64,000 nucleotides of DNA from a bacterium. GTDB taxonomy: Bacteria > KSB1 > UBA2214. How positions within the stretch are numbered: position 1 is the stretch's first letter; every line of letters begins with the position of its first letter. The notes beneath the pieces were generated by a model. It was given only the letters and a program-made list of their open reading frames with translations, was not told the origin of the DNA and made no database searches. Location: positions 1 to 64,000 of the forward strand of contig JAKQKF010000396.1 of assembly GCA_029560815.1 (NCBI GenBank), in the 5' to 3' direction. This document shows, in pieces, positions 17,081 to 26,191 of this stretch. A program made the position numbers and the translations under genes.

Positions 17081-18664
17081 TTACACAGTCGGCTCGATGC
17101 CGTTTATTTTCTGCCGGCGCCGCAGGGCGACCAGGCGCATGTGATCCTTGGCGTTTTCATTCACGTCAATGGTGACCTGGTCGATCATATGGTCAGTCCC
17201 CCCGGCGTGGCGGACCACCTTGTAGATGGGATCCCAGACGCGGCCGATACGATAGCGCTCGGCGCACTTGTTCACCAGCTCGTAATCCTCCCCGTAATTC
17301 CGGGAGTAGGGAGAATCGTTCATCCCGAACCAGCCCAATTCTTTCAGAACCTTGATCTTGATCGAACGGGGGGCGCCGGCGCCGCCGATGCGCAGCAGAT
17401 TATTGCGCCCATTCTCCTCAGTCCACTCATCATGCGTGACGATGAAGGGCTTGCCCTCCCCGGTCAGGACCGGCTCCACCCGGCCATCCGCTTTCTTTTC
17501 ATAAACCTGATAGGAGCCGATCACCATGCCGATGCGGTCGTCCTCGTCATAGACCTTGAGTATCTTCTCCACAGCATCGGGAAAGAGCAGATCGTCCGAA
17601 TCGAGCTGTACGTAATATTTGGCCCGCGAGGATTGCAGGGCGTCGTTGAAACAGAGTCCGAGTATGTTCATGTCGTGGATGATCAGGCGCACGGGCGGTT
17701 TGTGCGCAGCATGTTTATCGCCACCGGGTAGGTAGCGCCGGACCTCCGGGATGGTCGGATCGTCATCACCACCGTTGCAGACGACGACGATCTCGATATT
17801 CTGCACGCTCTGCGCCTGCACCGATTCGATCGCCGGGCCGATGAACTCGGGCCGGTTGAAGACCGGGATCACCACCGAGGCGATGCAGGCCTTGAAGGAG
17901 GCCTCCTCCTCGGGCGTATAGGTCACCTGGTGATAGTTCTGGCCGGGGGCGAGATAGGCCTTGATACGCTTGAGATGCCCGGTGACAATCTCCTCGTTTT
18001 CGATCTGCACCTCTTTGCCCGCCTTGAGATAGGCGAAGACATCCAGTCCCTGTGCCGCGGCGTAGGCGAGATAGGGGACGCCGTTGAAGCGGTTGGAGAT
18101 GTGCATAATCCGCCCGGTTTCCATCGCCTTGAAGCGGAGATCGTTGAGGGGATTGAACCGGCAGCGTTCATCGCAAAAGCCGACCATCTCGAGAAAGGCC
18201 CGGCTGAAGAGCAGGCAGTAGCCGGTATCCCAGGCCTCGGTCAGGCGGCCGTTGTGCCATTCCAGCAGTTTGCGTTCCTTGCGGACGCCCTTGTCGATCA
18301 GGTCATAGTCCGTATAGAGCAGGCTGGTGTCCGGATGGCGGTCCATCGCCATCGCGTAGAACCTGGTCGCGGAGCGCTTGAACTCCAGGGCATTGGCCGC
18401 GTTATTGCAGATGAGCACATACTCTCCGCTGGTCCGGCGCAGGGCGCTGTTCAGGGCCTTGCCTTTGTTGTCGAGGTCGGCGGGAATGAAGGTATAGCCG
18501 GCTTTATCGGCGAGCTGGCGGGTCTGATCATTGTCGCCAAAAAAGAGCACCTCAAAATTCTGGTCATATTGGTTCTGTAGTGAGGCGACCATGTTATTCA
18601 AGGCGGCAGATTCATAAGGGATCTCTGGATAGGCATAGAGGAGGATGGAGAGTTTGGGTGTCAT
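17081..18664 (-). CDS. Tandem-domain family 2 glycosyltransferase
   Basis: 527 residues holding two GT-A modules in one chain. The first (1 to about 245) begins LSILLYAYPEIPYESAAL and has LLYTDYDLID at the position of the metal motif. The second (about 260-510) begins CIASVVIPVFNRPEFIG and has a clear DxD in VQLDSDDLLFPD and an acceptor-side NYGEDYELVNK. Polymer or LPS-type enzymes with two active sites have this build. Substrates cannot be read from sequence. No membrane segments are seen, so it is cytosolic or peripheral. It is the first gene of the glmM-like/ATPase/archease/rtcB run, driven by the promoter at 18721-18749. Confidence 0.9.
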   Translation of the reverse strand: MTPKLSILLYAYPEIPYESAALNNMVASLQNQYDQNFEVLFFGDNDQTRQLADKAGYTFIPADLDNKGKALNSALRRTSGEYVLICNNAANALEFKRSATRFYAMAMDRHPDTSLLYTDYDLIDKGVRKERKLLEWHNGRLTEAWDTGYCLLFSRAFLEMVGFCDERCRFNPLNDLRFKAMETGRIMHISNRFNGVPYLAYAAAQGLDVFAYLKAGKEVQIENEEIVTGHLKRIKAYLAPGQNYHQVTYTPEEEASFKACIASVVIPVFNRPEFIGPAIESVQAQSVQNIEIVVVCNGGDDDPTIPEVRRYLPGGDKHAAHKPPVRLIIHDMNILGLCFNDALQSSRAKYYVQLDSDDLLFPDAVEKILKVYDEDDRIGMVIGSYQVYEKKADGRVEPVLTGEGKPFIVTHDEWTEENGRNNLLRIGGAGAPRSIKIKVLKELGWFGMNDSPYSRNYGEDYELVNKCAERYRIGRVWDPIYKVVRHAGGTDHMIDQVTIDVNENAKDHMRLVALRRRQKINGIEPTV

Positions 18665-18720
18665 AGAAAACTCCTTTTTTGGAGGCGATGGCCGTTGGCC
18701 GGCTTGACATTACCATGTCT

Positions 18721-18749
18721 AATATAACGAGTCATTGCCATTCATTCAA
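18721..18749 (-). promoter_or_regulatory. Promoter for the GT2-glmM-ATPase-archease-rtcB run
   Basis: Minus-strand TTGAAT, 17-bp spacer, TATATT, about 57 nt before the ATG at 18664. It is divergent from the glgC promoter. Confidence 0.65.
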
Positions 18750-18836
18750 CCTTTTTTTGCTCGCTGCGGCTGTGCTTCGCCGGAGGGCGGCGGACACGTG
18801 ATTGCGTCACCGCTGCGCGGCCTTGTCAACTAGATA

Positions 18837-18865
18837 TTGACATTGTGATGGCAAATGTGTAAGTT
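18837..18865 (+). promoter_or_regulatory. glgC promoter
   Basis: Perfect -35 TTGACA, 17-bp spacer, -10 TAAGTT, about 50 nt before the glgC ATG. Confidence 0.6.
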
Positions 18866-18915
18866 ACAGAAAATTTCGTCTGTAACTCGCCATGTAAACG
18901 GCCGGAGGGCCACTC

Positions 18916-20208
18916 ATGCAAAGAGTTCTGGCCATCATCCTCGGCGGTGGACGAGGGACCCGTCTCTACCCTCTGACCAAGATGCGCGCCAAGCCCGCTG
19001 TTCCCCTCGCCGGGAAGTATCGCCTCATCGACATCCCCGTCAGCAACTGCATCAACTCCGGTATCAATTCCATCTATGTACTGACACAGTTCAACTCCGC
19101 CTCGCTCAATCGCCATATTACTCAAACCTACCATTTTTCGCACTTGAGCGACGGCTTTGTCGAAATCCTTGCCGCGCAGCAAACCCCCGAACATTCCCAC
19201 TGGTTTCAGGGGACAGCGGATGCAGTACGCCAGTATCTCTCCACGATCCGCGACCACAAGGTGGATGAGTATCTCATCCTTTCCGGCGACCATCTTTACA
19301 GCATGGATTATCGCCCTTTTCTGGAATCGCATCTGCAGAGCGGCGCCGATATCACCATCTCAGTCGTTCCGGTCGCGCAGAAGCAGGCCTCCGACTTTGG
19401 CATCGTGCGCATCGATGATGACGGCAAAGTGGTAGAATTCCGCGAAAAGCCCAAAGGGGAGGAGGGGCTGAACGGCATGGCCATGGCACCCCGGGCCTCC
19501 GGGCCCTGGCGTGAGATCCCTGCGGACAAGCCCTTTCTGGCATCGATGGGGGTTTATCTTTTTCGCAAGGAGGTCCTGATCAGTCTGCTGCGCCAAAAGA
19601 GCAATTATGCCGACTTTAGCAAGGAGATCATCCCTTCTTCGGTCAGCGAGCTGAAGATCAATGCCTGTCTCTTCAACGGCTACTGGGAGGATATCGGTAC
19701 CATAGAATCCTTTTACCATGCCAATATGCAGCTGCTGACGCAGCCACGCCCCAGTTTTGATTTTTTCAACGCCGATTTTCCGGTCTATGCCAGGCCGCGT
19801 TTCCTGCCGCCCTGCTCGGTGTCGAAGAGCACGATCGTCCAGTCACTGATCTGCGAAGGGGGCCATATCGAGGATGCACAGATCAGCCACTCGATCATCG
19901 GCATCCGCAGCCGGATTGCGTCCGGCTCCTGTATCGAGGATTGCCTGGTCATGGGGGCCGATCATTATCAAATGGAGAGGGAGCGCCGGGAAGATCTGGC
20001 CAGCGGGATTCCACCGATCGGGATTGGCGCCGGTTGCGTGCTCAAGCGCGCGATCATCGACAAGAATGCCAGGATTGGCGCCAATGTGCGCATCCTCAAC
20101 CGCGCCGGTGTCAGCGAGGCCGAGCGGGAGGCTGAGGGTATCTGGATCAGCAAGGGCATCACCATCGTCATGAAAAACGCTGTAATTCACGATGGAACGG
20201 AGATATAG
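18916..20208 (+). CDS. glgC: Glucose-1-phosphate adenylyltransferase
   Basis: Makes ADP-glucose from ATP and glucose-1-phosphate, the committed step of glycogen synthesis, and is usually allosterically controlled. The 430-residue protein has the nucleotide loop [20 protein letters not shown], the signature [20 protein letters not shown], the catalytic-Asp region [12 protein letters not shown], the Glc-1-P site FREKPKGEE, and a C-terminal left-handed beta-helix with hexapeptide-like repeats (about 300-430). The fit is closer to cyanobacterial/plant-type GlgC than to the enterobacterial form, judged only by eye. GGAGG lies about 10 nt before the ATG. No glgA or glgB is nearby. Confidence 0.97.
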   Translation: MQRVLAIILGGGRGTRLYPLTKMRAKPAVPLAGKYRLIDIPVSNCINSGINSIYVLTQFNSASLNRHITQTYHFSHLSDGFVEILAAQQTPEHSHWFQGTADAVRQYLSTIRDHKVDEYLILSGDHLYSMDYRPFLESHLQSGADITISVVPVAQKQASDFGIVRIDDDGKVVEFREKPKGEEGLNGMAMAPRASGPWREIPADKPFLASMGVYLFRKEVLISLLRQKSNYADFSKEIIPSSVSELKINACLFNGYWEDIGTIESFYHANMQLLTQPRPSFDFFNADFPVYARPRFLPPCSVSKSTIVQSLICEGGHIEDAQISHSIIGIRSRIASGSCIEDCLVMGADHYQMERERREDLASGIPPIGIGAGCVLKRAIIDKNARIGANVRILNRAGVSEAEREAEGIWISKGITIVMKNAVIHDGTEI

Positions 20209-20244
20209 AAGATCGACAACCCTCAAGCGGTCTTGCCTGACGTG

Positions 20245-20273
20245 TTGAGTGCTTAAGGGGTATGTTGTATTTT
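20245..20273 (+). promoter_or_regulatory. Promoter for the GHMP kinase - fak - plsY run
   Basis: TTGAGT, 17-bp spacer, TATTTT, about 45 nt before the ATG at 20319. A small GAGG/CCTC hairpin in the leader covers the SD (GAGGAG near 20301). Confidence 0.6.
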
Positions 20274-20318
20274 AGCCTGCGTTGAACCGGGGTTAACCGA
20301 GAGGAGCTGCCTCCCCAT

Positions 20319-21731
20319 ATGGCTGATACTCAACTACCTGCCGACCTGCTGAACTTTCGCCGGCTGCTGCAGAAAAATCTTGGGGGTCTCTTTGCCCCCG
20401 GGCGCCCTGTATTCATCGCGCGTGCGCCCGGCCGGTTGGATCTGTTGGGAGGAGCGACCGCACTGGCGGCCATGCCCGTTCTGCACTTTCCACTCTCGCA
20501 GGCAGTCATCGTCGCAGTGCAGCCTCGGCTGGACCGCCGCATACTCATCCGTAATCTCAATCTCAACCGGGAACGGGTGCTGACGGTGGAATACCGACTT
20601 GACGATCTGCTCGAAGCGGCGGCGCAGCCGGACTGGAAAATGCTGCGCGGCCTCTCGGCTGCTGCTGAAAAAAGCTGGACCGGCAGCGTGCTCGCGGCTT
20701 TAGCCCTGCTCAATCCTCTGCTGCAGGAGAAGAGCCGCGGGTTGGGTGTGAACATCGCCATCGAGAGCGCTCTTCCGGCCGGCGCCGGGCTGGGCTACTC
20801 CGGCGCGCTGCTGACCGCCCTGCTGCTGGCGCTGCAGGAGGCTTATGCCTTGCCTTCCGGGAAAGCCGATTTGGCGGAATGGGCATTCCGCATCGAGCAG
20901 GAGATCATGCGGCGGAAATGCGGCCCACCGGATTTTCAGACCTTTCTTTTCGGCAAAGAGGGACAGTTCGCTCTCCTGCAAGGGGAGCCGGCGGAGATCA
21001 AATCCTTCCTTCCCCTGCCGCCGAATCTGCAGCTGTTGGCCATTGACACCGGAGTGCGCAGGACAGCGGAGTGGCAGAAGCTGAACGAGACGTGTGTGAG
21101 CCTCCTGATCGGCCGCACCCTGCTGCGGGAGGCGCTGGCCGGCCAGGACTCCCTGCGCCCGGCGGCGGAGGATCCCGCCTCGGTGCCGGAGGAGCTCTGG
21201 CAGAAGGTACTGAAAAAAATGGTCCCCTATCGCTGTTCAGGTGCGGAATTTCTGCGAAACCACCCCGGCTCATGGGAAGGGGAAGAGGAGGTCGATCCCG
21301 AAAAGCGTTATATGCCCCGTACCATGCTGGAGTTTGCCATTGAGGAGGCCGGGCGGGTGCATGCCTTCATGCGCTTGATGCAGGAGGGCGGATCGAACCC
21401 GGACGAAGTGCACTGCCGGGAGGCAGGGGCTCTGCTTGCGGCCTCTCATGACCACTTCAGCCGGATCTCAGGTATGGTCAGCGAAGATGCCAACTGGCTG
21501 GTGGAAGCATCGGAGCGGATGATCGGCGAGGCAGGAATTTACGGTGCGAGGGCCATGCCCTGGGGGGCGGCCGGCGCTGTGGTTGTGCTGTGTAAATCCG
21601 GGAAAACGGACCATGTGCAAAATCTGATCTCGCGGTTAAAGAGCCAATTCGGCAAATCACCGCTCCTTTTGACGGACAGTTCGAGTGGAGCGAAGACGTT
21701 CGGTGCTGTGACTGCCCAGTTCACCAATTGA
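20319..21731 (+). CDS. GHMP-family sugar kinase, L-arabinokinase/galactokinase-like
   Basis: Sugar-1-kinase of the GHMP superfamily, 470 residues. Motif 1 is FIARAPGRLDLLGGATAL near residue 32. It resembles the GRLDVMGG form of L-arabinokinases more than the GRVNLIGEHTD form of galactokinases. Motif 2 is ALPAGAGLGYSGALLTAL (ATP loop), KCGPPDFQTFLFG near 208 corresponds to the CGIMDQ catalytic-Asp segment, and motif 3 is near PWGAAGAVVVL at the C-terminus. Phosphorylation of a free sugar at C1 for nucleotide-sugar salvage is likely. The sugar is not known. The start is ATG 20319. The FakA-FakB fusion follows 42 bp downstream. Confidence 0.85.
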   Translation: MADTQLPADLLNFRRLLQKNLGGLFAPGRPVFIARAPGRLDLLGGATALAAMPVLHFPLSQAVIVAVQPRLDRRILIRNLNLNRERVLTVEYRLDDLLEAAAQPDWKMLRGLSAAAEKSWTGSVLAALALLNPLLQEKSRGLGVNIAIESALPAGAGLGYSGALLTALLLALQEAYALPSGKADLAEWAFRIEQEIMRRKCGPPDFQTFLFGKEGQFALLQGEPAEIKSFLPLPPNLQLLAIDTGVRRTAEWQKLNETCVSLLIGRTLLREALAGQDSLRPAAEDPASVPEELWQKVLKKMVPYRCSGAEFLRNHPGSWEGEEEVDPEKRYMPRTMLEFAIEEAGRVHAFMRLMQEGGSNPDEVHCREAGALLAASHDHFSRISGMVSEDANWLVEASERMIGEAGIYGARAMPWGAAGAVVVLCKSGKTDHVQNLISRLKSQFGKSPLLLTDSSSGAKTFGAVTAQFTN

Positions 21732-21773
21732 CCGGTGGCGGCAAATCCTGCGCCGTTTTGACGGGTAGGGGTC

Positions 21774-23588
21774 ATGAAAATAAAAATCAGATATATTGAT
21801 GGTGCGCGCCTGAAAAGAGCCATCATCGCTTCTGCCGGCCGTATCAGCGAGATGCAGGAAGCGCTCAACAACATAAATGTCTTTCCGGTACCGGATGCTG
21901 ATACCGGCACCAACATGGCGCTCACCATGAAGAGTATTGTTGAGAGTGCACAGGAGTGTCCCTTCTCCTCGCTGACGGATGTGTGCCGCTGCATCTCCGA
22001 GGGGGCACTGTCGGGAGCGCGCGGCAATTCCGGCGCCATCCTGGCGCAGTTTTTTCAAGGCCTGGCGGAAGGCGCCGGAGGGCGGGCCAGACTCTCGCCG
22101 GAAGAGTTCGCCCATGTGGTCTCTGTGGCCGCGGTCCGGGCGCGGGAAGCCCTCTCCAATCCCCGCGAAGGCACCATCCTCACCGTCATCCAGGATTGGT
22201 CCAGCTTTCTCAGGGAGCAGGCGATGGGCGAAGAGGATTTTGTCCGCCTTTTCCAGGATGGATTGGCGCGGGCGCGGGAATCCCTCGCTGATACTCCGAA
22301 CAAGCTTCAGGCCCTGCGCAAGGCCGGGGTCGTCGATGCGGGAGCCCAGGGTTTTGTGCATCTGCTCGAGGGGCTAGCCGATTTTATCGATTCCGGCAAG
22401 ATCGCCGCTTATCGGGCGAGCAGTCATGTGGTGGAAAAGCTGCGCCATTTTCATTTTCACAAGATGGACGACGAAATCAGGTTCCGCTATTGCACCGAGT
22501 GCCTCGTCCAGGGGGAGGGGCTCGACCGCCGCCGGATGCAGGAGGCGCTGCTGCCGCTCGGAGATTCCCTCATCGTTGTGGGCGGTAATCACAAAGTGCG
22601 TATTCACATCCACACTAACGACCCGGAAGCTGTGTTTTCGCTCGCGGCCGAGCACGGCACCTTGCTGCAGACCAAGGCCGAAGACATGCAAAAACAGTAT
22701 GACGATGCGGCCAGTCTGGCGCCGAAACGAGGTATCGCCCTGGTGACGGACTCCACCTGCGACCTGCCCGCCGAGTTGATCACCAAATATGATATCCACA
22801 TCGTCCCGGTCATGATCAATGTCGGGGCGCGCAGCTATCGTGACCGGGAAGAGATCAGCGCCTACGATTTCTACAAGATCCTGGAGAGAGGCGGCGAGCG
22901 TTTGACCACCTCTCAACCGCCGGCCGCGTTCTACACAACTCTATATGAAAAACTGGCCGAGCGCTACGAGTCTATTCTGTCGATTCACATCTCCGAGGCT
23001 CTCAGCGGCACCATCCAGGGGGCCTACAATGGCGCGCGGCAGCTGGCCGGCCGGCTGCCGATTGAAGTGATCAACAGCCGCACCACCTCCGCCGCGCTCG
23101 GGCTGATTGTGCATGAGGCGGCCAGGATGATCGAAGCGGGATTGCCGCTGGCGGAGATCAAGGAAAAGATCACCGGGGTGATCGACCGGTGCCGCATCTT
23201 TGTGGCGATACCGACTCTGAAGTACCTGGTCCGCAGCGGACGCGTCGGCAAATCGCAGGGCTTTTTCGGCACCATGCTGCAAATCAAGCCGCTGATCTCC
23301 ATTGACAAAGAAGGACGGATCGTTGAGGCCGGAAAGGTGATCGGCCGCAAACGGCTTGCAGAAAAATCGGTAGAGTTGGCCCGCGCTCATGCGCGCCGAT
23401 TGGTCAATCCCCGTTTCATTATCGTCCACATGCTGGCCCCGGAGCTGGCTGGAAACCTCTGCCGCGCGATTCAGCAGGAATTCGCGGATGCCGACATCCC
23501 CGTCCTGGATGCCTCACCGGCCCTGGGTTTGCACACCGGCATAGGATCGACCGCCATCGCGGTTGCGGGCGATCCCATGCCCGAATAG
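21774..23588 (+). CDS. Fused fatty acid kinase: FakA (DhaL) plus FakB (DegV)
   Basis: 604 residues joining two proteins that are normally separate. Residues 1 to about 200 are a DhaL/DAK2 ATP-binding domain (NINVFPVPDADTGTNMAL, with Asp ligands, and GALSGARGNSGAILAQFF). About 225-310 match the FakA middle region, including GGNHKVRIHIHTNDP. From about 318 to 600 a complete DegV/FakB fatty-acid-binding domain follows (LVTDSTCDLPAE, TTSQPPAAFY, HISEALSGTIQGAYNGA, VRSGRVGKSQGF). FakAB phosphorylates fatty acids to acyl-phosphate. The next gene, plsY, consumes acyl-phosphate, so context supports direct use of exogenous or recycled fatty acids for phosphatidic acid. The AGGGG SD is close to the ATG. 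Confidence 0.93.
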   Translation: MKIKIRYIDGARLKRAIIASAGRISEMQEALNNINVFPVPDADTGTNMALTMKSIVESAQECPFSSLTDVCRCISEGALSGARGNSGAILAQFFQGLAEGAGGRARLSPEEFAHVVSVAAVRAREALSNPREGTILTVIQDWSSFLREQAMGEEDFVRLFQDGLARARESLADTPNKLQALRKAGVVDAGAQGFVHLLEGLADFIDSGKIAAYRASSHVVEKLRHFHFHKMDDEIRFRYCTECLVQGEGLDRRRMQEALLPLGDSLIVVGGNHKVRIHIHTNDPEAVFSLAAEHGTLLQTKAEDMQKQYDDAASLAPKRGIALVTDSTCDLPAELITKYDIHIVPVMINVGARSYRDREEISAYDFYKILERGGERLTTSQPPAAFYTTLYEKLAERYESILSIHISEALSGTIQGAYNGARQLAGRLPIEVINSRTTSAALGLIVHEAARMIEAGLPLAEIKEKITGVIDRCRIFVAIPTLKYLVRSGRVGKSQGFFGTMLQIKPLISIDKEGRIVEAGKVIGRKRLAEKSVELARAHARRLVNPRFIIVHMLAPELAGNLCRAIQQEFADADIPVLDASPALGLHTGIGSTAIAVAGDPMPE

Positions 23589-23616
23589 ACGGACCATTAT
23601 TGGAGAGAGCCCATTT

Positions 23617-24246
23617 ATGTTCGCTGCCCTGATCGTCCTGTCACTGGCCTATCTGATCGGTTCCATTCCCACCAGCATCATCGTCGGAAAAGTGCTGCGC
23701 GGCATTGACATTCGTGAGCATGGCTCCGGCAATGCCGGGGGCACCAATGTCTTCCGGGTGTTGGGCTGGAAACCAGGGCTTTTCGTCACCCTGGTGGACG
23801 TTTTCAAGGGTTTTGTCGCCGCCTTCTGGCTGCCGCAGTGGATCGCGCCCAACCTGGCCGATCCGCACCTGCTGCAGCTGGGTGCCGGCATTGCTGCAGT
23901 TTTCGGCCACATCTGGACCATTTTTGCCGGATTTCGCGGCGGCAAGGGGGTGGGCACTGCCGCCGGCATGCTGCTGGCCCTTTTCCCTGAAGCCGTACTC
24001 TACTGCTTTTTAATCTTTGGGGCGGTCCTGCTGGCAACTCGCATCGTCTCCCTCTCCTCCATCAGCGCGGCGATCGCTTTCCCCCTCATTCTGACCATTT
24101 TCCGTTACGGGATCGGCCGCGAGGTGCCGCTGCCCTTTTATCTTTTCAGTTTCTTCGCGGCCGCACTGATCGTCTATACCCACCGCGCCAATATCAAGCG
24201 CCTGCTCAACGGCACCGAGAACCGCTTCGGCCGGCCAAAGCCGTAG
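23617..24246 (+). CDS. plsY: Acyl-phosphate:glycerol-3-phosphate acyltransferase
   Basis: Inner-membrane enzyme making lysophosphatidic acid from acyl-phosphate and glycerol-3-phosphate. The 209-residue chain has about five to six membrane segments and the three PlsY motifs: GSIPTSIIVGKV followed by IREHGSGNAGGTNVFRVLG, then GHIWTIFAGFRGGKGVGTAAG, and HRANIKRLLNGTENRFG at the C-terminus. Start ATG 23617 has GGAGAG about 10 nt upstream. Placed 28 bp after the fatty acid kinase fusion and 15 bp before rnz. plsX and plsC are not in the window. Confidence 0.97.
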   Translation: MFAALIVLSLAYLIGSIPTSIIVGKVLRGIDIREHGSGNAGGTNVFRVLGWKPGLFVTLVDVFKGFVAAFWLPQWIAPNLADPHLLQLGAGIAAVFGHIWTIFAGFRGGKGVGTAAGMLLALFPEAVLYCFLIFGAVLLATRIVSLSSISAAIAFPLILTIFRYGIGREVPLPFYLFSFFAAALIVYTHRANIKRLLNGTENRFGRPKP

Positions 24247-24261
24247 GGGGAGCGCACACCC

Positions 24262-25203
24262 ATGGCGGACTCCATCCGGCTCTTCTTTCTGGGTACCGGT
24301 GCTGCAGTGCCCACCCTGCGCCGGGCTTTGCCCACCCTGGCCATCGCCTTTCCGGCCGAAACCGTCCTTTGCGATTGCAGCGAAGGAACTCAGCAGCGAT
24401 TGATGGCCGCCGGACTCTCTCCCGCCCGCATCCGCCACATCCTTATCTCCCATCTGCACGGTGACCATATTTTCGGACTGCCGGGTCTGTTGACCACCCA
24501 GCATCTTCTGGATCGCAGGGAGCCGATGCATATCTGGGGACCAGCAGGCCTGCGCCAATTTCTGGAGAACATCGCCGCCGTCACCGGCCACCGCACACGG
24601 TTTGAGCAGCATATCCATGAATGGGATGAAGAGCAAGTCGGCGAGATACGGCTCGAGCGTTTTTCCTTTTCGGCCATGCGGCTGCAGCACAGCAAGCCCT
24701 GTTACGGATTCCGGATCTGCGCCAATTCGCGCCCGGGCCGATTCGACATCGCTGCGGCCGGGAAACTGGGCATCCCAGAGGGGCCGCTGCGGCGGCGCCT
24801 GCAGGAAGGAGAGGCTGTCGTGCTGCAGGACGGCCGTCAGATCATACCCGGCCAGGTGATGGGGCCGCCGCGCCAGGGATCCAGCATCGCTTACTGCACA
24901 GACACCCGTCCCTGCCCGGCCGGAATTGAACTCGCCCGGGGGGTTGATGTGCTTCTGCATGACAGCACTTTCAGCGCAGAACTTTTACCCCTGGCCGAGG
25001 AGACCGGGCACAGCACCGCCGCCGAAGCGGCCATGTTGGCGCGTGCGGCTGGAGCCAGGCGGCTCTATCTCTGGCATCTCAGCGGGAGGATGGGTGAAGC
25101 GGACGACCATCTCCTGCTTGAGCAGGCCCGGCCGCTGTTCCCCGAAACCTATCTCCCCGAGGATCTCACCTGCTGGTCGCTGCCTCCGGTGAAAGAGGAG
25201 TAA
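24262..25203 (+). CDS. rnz: Ribonuclease Z
   Basis: Zn metallo-beta-lactamase-fold endonuclease that trims tRNA 3' trailers. 313 residues. Motifs: FLGTGAAVPT at the N-terminus, DCSEGTQQRL, the zinc motif SHLHGDHIFGLPGLL, an insert (exosite region) around 150-200, the conserved YCTDTRPC with metal Asp, LLHDSTF, and GHSTAAEAAMLA. The terminal His motif reads LWHLSGRM where TH(F/I)SxRY is usual, so the last zinc His is kept. GGGGGAGCG upstream of the ATG acts as SD. It is in the plsY run, and the transporter gene starts 3 bp after its stop. Confidence 0.95.
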   Translation: MADSIRLFFLGTGAAVPTLRRALPTLAIAFPAETVLCDCSEGTQQRLMAAGLSPARIRHILISHLHGDHIFGLPGLLTTQHLLDRREPMHIWGPAGLRQFLENIAAVTGHRTRFEQHIHEWDEEQVGEIRLERFSFSAMRLQHSKPCYGFRICANSRPGRFDIAAAGKLGIPEGPLRRRLQEGEAVVLQDGRQIIPGQVMGPPRQGSSIAYCTDTRPCPAGIELARGVDVLLHDSTFSAELLPLAEETGHSTAAEAAMLARAAGARRLYLWHLSGRMGEADDHLLLEQARPLFPETYLPEDLTCWSLPPVKEE

Positions 25204-25206
25204 GGC

Positions 25207-26115
25207 ATGGCCGGAAACGTTGCTCGATGGCAGGCGCCGGTCATCCTCGGCGCGGGCCTCATCTCCATCTCGCTCTCCTCCGTGTTGATCAAGCTCTGTC
25301 CGGCGCCGCCGTTCGTCATCAGCAGCTATCGTCTGCTTATCGCCGCCCTGGTCTATCTGGCCGTCGCCCGCTTCCAGCGCAAGCCGGTCTGGCGGGCCTA
25401 TACATCGCGCTCCCGCCGTTGGGCCCTGCTTTCCGGTCTGTTTCTCGGCATCCATTTTCTCGCCTGGATCTCCTCGCTGCGCTACACCTCGGTTGCGATT
25501 TCTGTGGTTCTGGTTCAGACCTTTCCTGTTTTTGTCGTCCTGGGCAGCTGGCTGTTTCTGCATGAGCGGCCTACCCGTCTGACGGTGACCGGCATGGTGC
25601 TGGCGCTGGGCGGCAGTGTGGCCATCAGCCTTGGCGCCGGCAGCGGCGGGGAGAACCGGATGATCGGCAACGTCCTGGCGCTGATCGGTGCGCTGGGCGC
25701 CGCAGGCTATTATCTGATCGGCCGCAGACTGCGCACAGAGATCGATACGGTGCGCTATGTCGGTCTTGTCTACAGTGTCGCAGCGTTCGTTGCCCTGACG
25801 GTCACCCTCTCTTCCGGTCAGCCAATGACCGGTTTTGACCCGCGCACCTGGCTCCTGCTTTTTGCCATCGCCCTGCTGCCCCAGGTGATCGGTCACACCA
25901 GCCTTAACTGGGCACTGAAGCACTACTCGGCCACTACGGTGTCGATCTTCACCCTCGCCGAGCCCATTGGTGCCACCCTGCTCGCCTTCATCATCCTCCA
26001 GGAGCATATCAGCAGACTGACGATTTGGGGCGGATTGATCATCCTGGCCGGAGTTGCCCTGACCCTGGCCAACGAACGCGGGGGCTCCTCCAACACCGGG
26101 TTGCAGGAGCGGTAA
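25207..26115 (+). CDS. EamA/DMT-superfamily transporter
   Basis: 302-residue inner-membrane protein with about ten hydrophobic helices arranged as two EamA repeats (about 12-145 and 155-290). The typical end of the second repeat is TVSIFTLAEPIGATLLAFIIL, followed by LTIWGGLIILAGVALTL. Members export metabolites, amino acids or drugs, and the substrate cannot be inferred. It lies 3 bp after rnz (AAGGC before the ATG), so it closes this run. No terminator hairpin with a T-tract is visible between it and the next promoter. Confidence 0.93.
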   Translation: MAGNVARWQAPVILGAGLISISLSSVLIKLCPAPPFVISSYRLLIAALVYLAVARFQRKPVWRAYTSRSRRWALLSGLFLGIHFLAWISSLRYTSVAISVVLVQTFPVFVVLGSWLFLHERPTRLTVTGMVLALGGSVAISLGAGSGGENRMIGNVLALIGALGAAGYYLIGRRLRTEIDTVRYVGLVYSVAAFVALTVTLSSGQPMTGFDPRTWLLLFAIALLPQVIGHTSLNWALKHYSATTVSIFTLAEPIGATLLAFIILQEHISRLTIWGGLIILAGVALTLANERGGSSNTGLQER

Positions 26116-26134
26116 GCGGCGGCCGATTTTTCTC

Positions 26135-26163
26135 TTGTGATTGAGCCTAAATAGCTTTAAATT
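26135..26163 (+). promoter_or_regulatory. Promoter for the TPR lipoprotein run
   Basis: TTGTGA, 17-bp spacer, TAAATT. The -10 lies inside a larger dyad (26141-26190). The predicted leader is about 22 nt and AT-rich, with no SD. Confidence 0.55.
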
Positions 26164-26190
26164 TTATTCTTAATTTAATCCTGGGCTCAA
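26141..26190 (+). repeat. Nested inverted repeat over promoter and start region
   Basis: Outer arms TTGAGCC (26141-26147) and GGCTCAA (26184-26190) are perfect complements. Inner arms TTAAATT (26157-26163) and AATTTAA (26172-26178) are also perfect. The structure spans from the spacer of the promoter to 1 nt before the ATG. Confidence 0.7.
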
Positions 26191-26191
26191 A

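Noticed and set aside
24010..24960. 316-residue minus-strand ORF across plsY and rnz
   Set aside because: Runs across two verified genes on the other strand and has no family features.
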